Shown piece after piece: positions 56,622 to 64,000 of a DNA stretch of 64,000 bases. Each line of letters opens with the position of its first letter. Position 1 is the first letter of the stretch. The translations under genes and the position numbers were made by a program. The stretch comes from Dreissena polymorpha. Taxonomy: Eukaryota; Mollusca; Bivalvia; Myida; Dreissenidae. The notes below the pieces were generated by a model. The model was not told the DNA's origin and ran no database searches. It worked only from the letters and a program-made list of their open reading frames with translations. The stretch is taken from assembly GCF_020536995.1 (NCBI RefSeq), contig NC_068358.1:47091082-47155081 (forward strand), read 5' to 3'.

Positions 56622-58655
56622 ATGGATGGCAGTCAAAAAAAAAAAAGATCCCCCAGAATTGTTGGGAAGTACAAAGGGTACAAGGGTGATTATTGTTGTG
56701 TTCCCGGTTGCACAAATTCTAGAGGGTCGTGTAATCGCCTGGGATTGAAGGTGGCATTCTACCAAATGCCATCAAATCCTGAACGGCAAAAGCTTTGGTT
56801 ACAGAGGATACGACGAGGAGAAGTTGACGGCCATGGCAGAACAGTTCCATTCATTCCAAAGTCCCATACACGGATCTGCTCACACCATTTCGTAGGAGGT
56901 AAATACATTAGATATTGGTGTAGTAAAGAATGTATCAAATTAATTGCAGCATTTATAAAAAAAAACAAGTTTACACGCCTCTTAATTCCCCTTTCTTAAA
57001 TGCAACTTTAGACAACACTAAAATGGGTTGCAATATGCCATTTGCGTAGTCTGTCATGTGCAGTCATTTTTAGTAAGCAAATATTTTAACAATAACTTAA
57101 AATAGAACTGTCTAAAACATAATTTTTTATTCTCAGGTGCCAAAAGCGATGATCCTGTTGACCAGTCATATGTGCCTTCCATATTCCCACGGAATTCCAC
57201 ATCAAAAAGAGTGACAAAAACTTCAGAACAAGCAGGTAATTATTTATGAATATGACCAAGCATGCCTTTTCTAGCAATACCACACTAACTGTTCATCGAT
57301 AAACAAACCTTACGAGGCATATTTAAGTTTAAAACATGTCATCTAGATACAAACAGCAGAAGTTGCAGCTATGTCATTTACGTGGAAAACATTGTTCATG
57401 AGATGTTAATATTTATTTATATATATACTAAATATACTAGATCTAAAATAACATAATAATATGGATTTCTTAAGATTTGAACCATTCGAAATATTAAACG
57501 CGAGTCTTATTTTTAGGTTTGTGTACACCTTCACCTGTACCTAAAAAGGGAACAAAGAGGAAGATCGACGAACAAGATGCTCGCAGGTCTAAGATTCCAC
57601 GACAGCTGCAATATCCTGGGGAGACGGGTGGAAAAGCGGTTTGGGAAACCATGACTACATCAAATCGAAACCCTTTGATCAGGGAGAAAGTAGTGTAGAC
57701 CAGATAAGGCAGCTAGAAAATGAAAATAAAAAGTTAAAGTCAAAGCTTTTGCGTCTGGAAAATGTTAAAGACAGTGATGAGAAGTTTCAATTTTATACAA
57801 ACTTGCCAAATTACCAGGTTTTCAAAGCCTTGGTTAGGATGGACTGATGGACTGAACTATTGGCGAGGAAAACCAACAAGTACTGGTACAAAGGCAGCAA
57901 AGGGTCCAGATAGACGGTTTACATTTGAGGAAGAGTTGTTCTTGGTCTTGGTAAAATTGAAAACTGGCAACTTCAATGAAGACTTGGCTACCACATTCGA
58001 CACGAGCCCATCACATATTTCCAAAATATTCAGTACATGGGTGAATTTTTTAGCCAACGAGCTTAAATTGTTGTTTGAAATGGAATCAAATAAAAATGAA
58101 AAGGCACCATGTTTCCAGAAATTTGATAATTTGAAAGTGATCATTGATTGCACGGAACTGATGGTGCAGAGAGCATCAAATTTGCAAGCCAGAAAGCAGA
58201 CATTTTCCAATTATAAACACAATGACACTGTGAAATTTCTGGTAGGACTTTCACCCTGTCTGGCGGTAAACTTTGTGTCAAGGGCATGGGGTGGACGTGC
58301 TTCCGACAAGCACATTACTCTTGAAAGTGAACAATTAATCAGTGGGCTCATGGTAGGGGACAGTGTTATGGCCGATAGAGGGTTTACGATAACAAATGAC
58401 CTGAAGAAAAAGGGCGTTTCTCTTTTGATTCCAGAATTTAAGGGACGTGACCGGTCTCAAATAACTGCAGCAGAAGCATCTAAATCTGAGTATATATCAA
58501 AGGCTAGGATTCACGTGGAACGCATTATTCAGCGAATAAAAACATTCTATTTGTTAGAACGCGTTATAAGACTAAACATGCAGGACTTGGTTGAACAAAT
58601 CTTTACAACATGTGCATACCTTACCAATTTTCAACTTCCCATAATTAGAACCTAG
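56622..58655 (+). pseudogene. ISL2EU transposase: THAP finger, coiled coil, HTH, DDE domain
   Basis: Exons: 56622..56898, 57137..57235, and 57517..58655. The first joins carry phase 1 (VGG|AKSDDPVDQSYVPSIF). The THAP finger spans residues 20-95 (CCVPGCTNSRG, FYQMPSNPERQKLWLQRIRR, ICSHHF). A leucine-zipper-like stretch (IRQLENENKKLKSKLLRLEN) and FYTNLPNYQVF follow, then an HTH (LATTFDTSPSHISKIFSTW) and a DDE_Tnp_4 core with Asp in VIIDCTE, Asp in MADRGF and Glu in HVERIIQRIK. The last exon changes frame twice (between about 57600 and 57690, and again near 57835-57845); the shifts compensate but leave stops, so this copy is probably dead. It is not a domesticated host THAP gene because it sits between the ISL2EU ends. 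Confidence 0.87.
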
Positions 58656-59044
58656 AAGAAATGAACGTGTACCCCAAGTTTTGAGTTGGCAGAAAACACT
58701 GTGATAAGACGTGATAATAAATATGGTTGACATTCATTTGTTAAAATTCTGTGGAAAATGTCAGTGCTGTTGGGCATAATGTAGCTTTTAATCGTTATTG
58801 AATTGCCATCGCACATTGCTAACATTTAAATCAGGATATAAAAATGGAACTTACATGTTGTAATAATTTTCAAGTGTTCATTCTTGTATTTATAGTTAAG
58901 CATATTGTTTGGTTTAAAATTTACAAATTAAAGTAAAATATGAGATAATCAAAATGTTTAGCTGTTGCAATTCTGCTGTTTATAATTTGTTTACACTGTT
59001 TTTGGTTGCTTTCTTTTCAAACATTGTAAACAACTTTAATTTTG
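58656..59044. other. Space between the two convergent ISL2EU genes
   Basis: AT-rich, with TTAATAAA-like signals in both directions. It probably holds both 3' UTRs. Confidence 0.4.
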
Positions 59045-60369
59045 TTAATTGTAATGATTGTCAGGTTTGGGAAAAAGGTTTTTATAGTTATTATGTTTTT
59101 TGGTATTAACCCTTTGCATGCTGGGAAATTTGTCTTCCTCAACATCAAACAATTTTGTAGCTGTTATGGCACCACGTCTTTGGACAAACCATTCCTTATT
59201 ACTGGCTTGGCCACGAGTACTTTGTTCTACTACATTGATATCAGTCATTGAATGACATGCCTGATAGAGGCGCTCCACCTCTTCTTCGAAGCCTGGTTCC
59301 TGGTCAGTCTTGAAGGTTGCATGGGGTACCCTCATAATGGAAGAAGGCGCACTCTCTACTACAGTCTCATAGGAATATGCCAGCTCTGCACAGTCGTTTG
59401 GCAGAAAATCTGGTAAAGCTGTGAAGGTAGTTGGCCCTGCTCACTAAACTTGTGCAGCACATGTACAGCTGGGCAATATTGGCCAGTATGATGCGTAGCC
59501 ATTAGGAGATTGGCACGCAGTTCCATTAGTGCCTCCTTGGTTGGCTGGGTGTTTTTCAGCAAAGTTTTCCCATACTGCTGTGTGGTCCTTTTCAATGTCT
59601 TCTCCTGTTTCATCACTGCAATTTCACTAAACAGTGAGGGTGAACATTTGCTGCCTTTATGATCTGTCCATGCACACAGTTCCTCTGTGCACGCCTTTGT
59701 ACCCCAAGTTCCGTTGGCCAGCGCGTCTGCTACTGCAAACAGCACGGCTCCTATATGCCCGCATGTCTGAGAACAACCAACAGTGCAGGTGCAGAATCCA
59801 CCATAGGGTGTCCCTGTAATTTTGTCCAACACCACATAAACAAGCTTGATTTCATCTGCACTAGTTGCCTGTGATGGATTGCATTGCGCTTTAAGGATTA
59901 TGAATGTTTCTGAATGCATGTTCTCATTAACTTCCACAGAGTGAACAAACTGTTTAAGCTGGTAAGGCCTCGAGAGTTTGTAAGTTCGAACACTTGCCTC
60001 GTCAATCTGTTCTGTGTTGAGAAGGTATGTCTTTTTATCCTTGTCTTCAACAGCTGGAAGCTTATACAGGTCCTTTGTCCACTCAGTAATCTGGCTGATG
60101 TTTTTTACTGTCAGCTTCTCATATTCGTGTCTCTGAGCACTGGTCAATGACTTAACATTTGAATGCAGGCACACATTGCCAGACAGATTTGTTCCGACAG
60201 TAGATATGCCAACGATGTGGCAAACAAGAATAATCCTTGCTTTCTTTGGCAATTTTGGGTCAACGTTATTGGTGACGCATAGCTTCTTTAGTTCATCAGC
60301 CTTCAACCCTGCAATCTGGTTGTATGATGAATACTTCGATACATGAACATGGGTATTGCTACTAGCCAT
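59045..60369 (-). pseudogene. ISL2EU accessory gene: SWIM zinc finger, truncated YqaJ nuclease
   Basis: The start MASSNTHVHVSKYSSYNQIA at 60369 is close to the right TIR. Residues about 15-55 resemble a SAP-like element (LKADELKKLCVTNNV). The SWIM finger is CTCTVGCSQTCGHIGAVLFA (CxCx..CxH). After a break near 59358 the frame resumes in EEVERLYQACHSMTD and KEWFVQRRGAITATKLFDV, the opening of a YqaJ exonuclease domain (RxxxITAS-like). The match then ends at a 30-base family E MITE end, and the catalytic D-E-x-K region is missing. Confidence 0.83.
59105..59134. mobile_element. Family E MITE end fragment at the YqaJ break
   Basis: TTAACCCTTTGCATGCTGGG followed by AAATTTGTCT equals one terminus of family E. 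It replaces the continuation of the YqaJ domain, suggesting insertion followed by a deletion that removed the nuclease core. Confidence 0.65.
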
Positions 60370-61619
60370 CTGAAACAGAATAAAATGATATTGTTATTTT
60401 TTGTTGTGAGGATATCTGTAACGAAATTGCATTTTTCAATATACTACTGATTTTAATTCTTATGGCTCTATCCAAAATTATGTGATACCCCAAAATTAGG
60501 ATAATTTGTGACATTATATATAGCCACCATTATATGATTTGGTTATTATTCAGGGGTGTATTTGGTTAATTATATTTAGGTGTAGAACTTTTAGTTATAA
60601 TAATCTTTTGTAAAACTCATTGCCGTATTTCTCTATCAATATTACTTAAATGTTTGCATAATTGTGAGAGAAGTATTCTCAGATTAATGAACCGGAACAA
60701 AAATATGCCTTTGACATAATAAAATGAACAGACCTTGATTACTCGTTGAATACAAGGTTTTACAATGTAATAAATACACATACACAGATTTAAGGTGTAT
60801 CATACATATTCAACGTTGATGGAAGACAATTTCATCATTTATTACCCACTACCGCAAAAATGTAATAACACTAATAATTTATTGAATGCCGAAAAATCAG
60901 GGTTAGGAAGTAGGCTGTTGTACAACTTCCTTACTTCTACATCTACTTTCATTTTATCAAACATATTTATTTATATTTGTTTTAGTGTTTAATTCATTCT
61001 TATAAATTATATCGATTTCAATAAAAACTTACGTTTAAGTAGAAGTTATCATCACAAATCGAGTCACTTTCGCTGCGTAGAATTAGAACGTTAATTTTCG
61101 GCTGTGTCTTTGTTTACTTTTTTACCGGAAGTCCGGGCGCGCGGTGGCTCATGGGTAATTGGAAAGTCGAGAATAGGCCCAATTATTTCTGGTTCTCTGA
61201 TTTATATTAATTATACATTACAAATTGTCGTGTCGCATTTGATTAACTTTATGTTTCATCTTACCTTTAAACATGCTAAGTGCTTATTGTTTTCGTCTTG
61301 ATGAATGTCTAGTGTAATAACTAGTGCAATCAATTGCTAGTGTATTTGCTAGTGTTAAGTTGTGAATTACAAACTTTAAAGCGATAAGAACTGGAATCAA
61401 CATGATAATAAATGGACGCGTTGTCATTTAAACGCACGAAAATATGTTATTAGGATTTATCAACTTATCAACTTAGGGCATATGCAATGAAGCTACTGGT
61501 ATGTGCTACCACACCAACATGCATTTGTAATATGTCAGCATGTAGTTGCCAATATCCTATATAATCGTTTTAGCAATATATGAAGTAGTTTGCGGAAATT
61601 CCCTTACAACGACATTTGC

Positions 61620-62436
61620 ATTCGTTATTCCGATATCACATTTTATCAAATGCACGTTTAGAAAATCATGTCATTGTATATAAGCTATAAAAAAGAATCC
61701 CTTATTTTAAACTTTACATGGTGTTTGTAAAAGCTTATTGTCTGGATTCACTGAACTGAAAGTTTTCTTGTTCAAAGAGCAAAAACAGTCTGCCAATAGC
61801 ATGCATGTAAAGTTTACAAAGGTCATCGCATGTTTAAAAAAAAATCTTTTTATTGAAATGACAGGTTAACCTTGTTATTTAGGTGAGAATAGATGTTGTA
61901 CAGAAATTTCTTCGGTTAGATTTATTACGTTCGTGGCCAAAAAAACAATTCACCGATTCGCTTTAAGTTTTCTACGTGTTAACAAATTATGACGTTTCAA
62001 CGGAGGTTCCTTCTGTCATTTAGTGCTGTCGCTGTTGTTTTTATGTTCGTTTCTTGGATACGGTCATTATATTTGTTAACAATGACGTTCACAAGTTCGC
62101 AAACTTTCTTCAAAGAAGATGCAGAACGTTTTCTGCATTCTGAACAAAAAGAATATTTAACCGTTACATGTATATATTGACATTTCATAAACGGAGTTCT
62201 TTTGTAAGGAAAGATGCACATTTTCACTACAGCATCAAAGAGCCAGTGTTTGAAGCACATCCGCACTTTATATTTCAGAAATAAAAAATGTGCACGTGAT
62301 ATGTATATCATTAACCATACATATTAATTAAAACACACACAAATAAGCAGCAATCGGATTATTTTTCTTCATTTTTATTTGAGAAAATAGAAAATTCTCT
62401 TCCCATCGGACATGTTGACCGAAAGCAATTAACGAA
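61620..62436 (+). repeat. Diverged segmental duplication, copy B
   Basis: Partner of 45763-46838. It lacks the family D insertion seen there. Homology ends near 62436, where a LINE 3' fragment begins; in copy A a different element begins at the matching point. Confidence 0.7.
61989..62180 (+). CDS. Possible signal-anchor exon in duplication copy B
   Basis: A 63-codon frame starts MTFQRRFLLSFSAVAVVFMF then VSWIRSLYLL: a short basic head and an uncharged 17-20 residue hydrophobic segment. That is the pattern of a type II membrane protein such as a Golgi glycosyl- or sulfotransferase. The matching region of copy A (from 46173) has a similar basic start but stops after 20 codons. No downstream catalytic exon is recognised. 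It could be a gene remnant. Confidence 0.22.
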   Translation: MTFQRRFLLSFSAVAVVFMFVSWIRSLYLLTMTFTSSQTFFKEDAERFLHSEQKEYLTVTCIY

Positions 62437-62937
62437 AACTCGTTCCTATTGGTATAGATCATCGCACCATCTAGAAATTGAAGTGGGTAGATTCCAAGGT
62501 ATTGATCGTGATCAGAGACTTTGTCGATGCTGCAATATGAACGTTTTTGAATCTGAGTATCACTTCCTACTTTGTTGTTACAATTATAGACACTTTAGAT
62601 TGAAATTTATTGGACATAGCTCTTGGCCTACCATAAATTTATTCCAAACTTCTATGTCATCAAAAAAAATTAATAATATATAAGGAATTTGTAAATACCT
62701 AAAAAAGCTATATTATATAGAAATAATACCCTTACAGAAATATCTGTTCCTTAATCCAAAGTATATCAATGTTCCGTCACATAATTATATTTTACATATG
62801 CATGTATATTATGCTTGACTATTTATATGTATATTTCGTGTGTGTGAAACCGTTCTTATTGTCTTTGCCATACTTATTTTGTAAATGGCTAAAGGCATGT
62901 TTTTTATTGCCGATTGCCAATAAACTTTGAACTTTGG
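62437..62937 (+). mobile_element. LINE 3' fragment (C-terminal zinc knuckle and tail)
   Basis: The frame around 62465-62683 reads LEIEVGRFQGI then LCRCCNMNVFESEYHFLLCC, the CCHC-type tail (C-x2-C-x8-H-x4-C pattern) common at the end of molluscan LINE proteins. The 3' end is AATAAACTTTGAACTTTG. Only the last part of the element is present. Confidence 0.7.
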
Positions 62938-63734
62938 TATATATACGCTCTAAATGTTTGGTGGTGTTCGCGTGGATGTGTGGAAATCTACTCCTTTTAA
63001 CAAATAGCCGAGCAGTTATACTTGTATATGCGTTCACATGTCTGAATGTTATAAATGAATGAAAAACGCATCGTGAATTTTATTTTTATTATCATTCGCG
63101 TAAATTCGTTCCCCTTTTAAGCCCACATACTATTAGAGCGGGATTTCGTTTATTGGCCGCTGCACAAGGATGTCGAATAAATGAAATGGGAGAGTAACCA
63201 TAAGGGAGTAGTAGTTTTTCTCTGATAAAAACTGCCATTTAATGTTATTATTAATGCCAAGAATAAATGTTTAGTATGCATTGACACAGATGTGTAATGC
63301 ATTGCTAAGTAAACGATAAAAATATATTTTAGCTATTATCAGCAAAATATGTTAATGTATTTTTAATGAATAATGTAAAGTAATAACTCATAAATATTGT
63401 AAATATTTCTGCGCATTCCATTTAAAAAACACACAGTGAAATTAAATTTATTTTACTTAGTTATGTGTAAGCTTCACACAGCCGCAAACCTGTCACTTTG
63501 AAAACTATTTCGAGAACCCTTCAACAGAAAAAGACTTTAAGAGTGAAAGACGTAAACCTCCGAAAACGTATGAATATGCAAGAATAATTCTCATTCTAAA
63601 GAAAACGTGTACACATCACCAAATTAAATAATGTGCCAAACTGTTTTATTGTGTGATTTAAAATTTACATTTGAATCGCATTCAAAAGGTGCTTAAACGG
63701 TAATGTAAGCATACATTATATAATGCACTTAAAA
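62938..63734. other. No gene or element recognised
   Basis: AT-rich spacer to the final MITE. Confidence 0.45.
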
Positions 63735-63964
63735 TTAACCCATTTATGCCTAGCGTCTAGAAAAAAGGCCTTGGCAAACAGCGTATACCCATATGAGACG
63801 CCGCATGATGCGGCGTCTCATCAGGGTCTGCGCTGTTTGCAAAAAGGAATTTCTGTAAGAAATATTCTAAATATAGAAAAAAGTATACTAGAAATCCCAA
63901 ATTTTGGAAATAAATTGATCCAATTTAGAAGGATGGGAGAGTCCACTAGGCATAAATGGGTTAA
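63735..63964. mobile_element. TTAA-flanked palindromic MITE, family D copy 3
   Basis: TTAACCCATTTATGCCTAGC...ACTAGGCATAAATGGGTTAA with the inner GATGAGACGCCGCATGATGC palindrome. It has the same orientation as the copy at 1307-1535 and is the best preserved of the three. Confidence 0.85.
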
Positions 63965-64000
63965 ACATAACATCATAAATTGTCGCTAGACACGTGGCCG

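Larger units (their letters stand above)
54185..61157. mobile_element. ISL2EU DNA transposon, 6973 bp, both ends present
   Basis: Inverted ends TACCCATGAGCCACCGCGCG-CCCGGTCTTCCGG (left) and its inverse (right; one mismatch in about 35 bp) are flanked by AT on both sides (54183-54184 and 61158-61159), the ISL2EU target pattern as I recall it. The element carries a THAP-DDE transposase (plus) and a SWIM/YqaJ accessory gene (minus) that converge tail to tail, the known two-gene layout of this superfamily. A 2107-bp element (54282-56388) is inserted just inside the left end. Without it the unit is about 4.9 kb. Confidence 0.88.

Noticed and set aside
56622-56999. THAP protein as a host gene
   Set aside because: It splices into a DDE transposase and lies between ISL2EU inverted ends with AT duplication, so it belongs to the transposon.

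Overview
The window is nuclear DNA from an animal, almost certainly a bivalve mollusc. The evidence is spliced animal genes with GT-AG introns, AT-rich introns, CR1/Jockey-type LINEs, an ISL2EU DNA transposon, and repeats of a style known from bivalves: pearl-like elements with internal tandem units, palindromic MITEs and tRNA-derived SINEs. A dreissenid mussel is my guess from the look of the MITEs; that part is inference. There is no sign of bacterial or organelle DNA and no LTR or retroviral element was recognised.

Three host genes can be built exon by exon, all on the minus strand. (1) 1558-3769: two internal exons of DCAF12, a WD-repeat substrate receptor of CUL4-DDB1 ubiquitin ligases; the rest lies off the left edge or was not found. 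(2) 10648-24665: a complete TPGS2 gene (tubulin polyglutamylase complex subunit 2), eight exons giving 282 residues, plus one possible 66-nt phase-neutral cassette exon. (3) 37819-44584: a complete eleven-exon gene for a 785-residue secreted protein with signal peptide, IgGFc-binding-type N-terminal domain, one SRCR domain and a ZP domain. Every junction in genes 2 and 3 keeps the reading frame, so these models are strong.

Most of the rest is mobile DNA. From left to right: a TA-flanked pogo-like MITE (232-1152), a tRNA-SINE cluster inside the DCAF12 intron (1990-2900), a pearl-like element with 151-bp units (3909-5073), a hAT-like element (6066-7666), palindromic MITEs, a 147-bp-unit element with nuclear-receptor-type motifs inside TPGS2 (13495-14540), a LINE in TPGS2 intron 1 (about 21305-23965), a second LINE upstream of TPGS2 (about 25105-27560), a 5-bp-TSD MITE (29112-29996), an AT-rich desert with a long (TA)n tract (about 30.5-37.3 kb), a second copy of the 151-bp element (46838-47850), a TTAA-flanked tRNA-bearing element (48914-49420), and a 21-bp minisatellite split by a 441-bp MITE with a perfect 8-bp TSD (50040-51250).

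The largest element is a 6973-bp ISL2EU transposon (54185-61157) with about 35-bp terminal inverted repeats and an AT target duplication. It holds a spliced THAP-DDE transposase gene and, tail to tail with it, a SWIM/YqaJ accessory gene. Both are damaged, and a 2.1-kb element sits inside its left end. A diverged duplication joins 45.76-46.84 kb with 61.62-62.44 kb. No clearly unknown multi-gene system was found; the most novel-looking items are the IgGFc-SRCR-ZP gene, the receptor-motif array in TPGS2, and the ISL2EU element that lost its nuclease domain.
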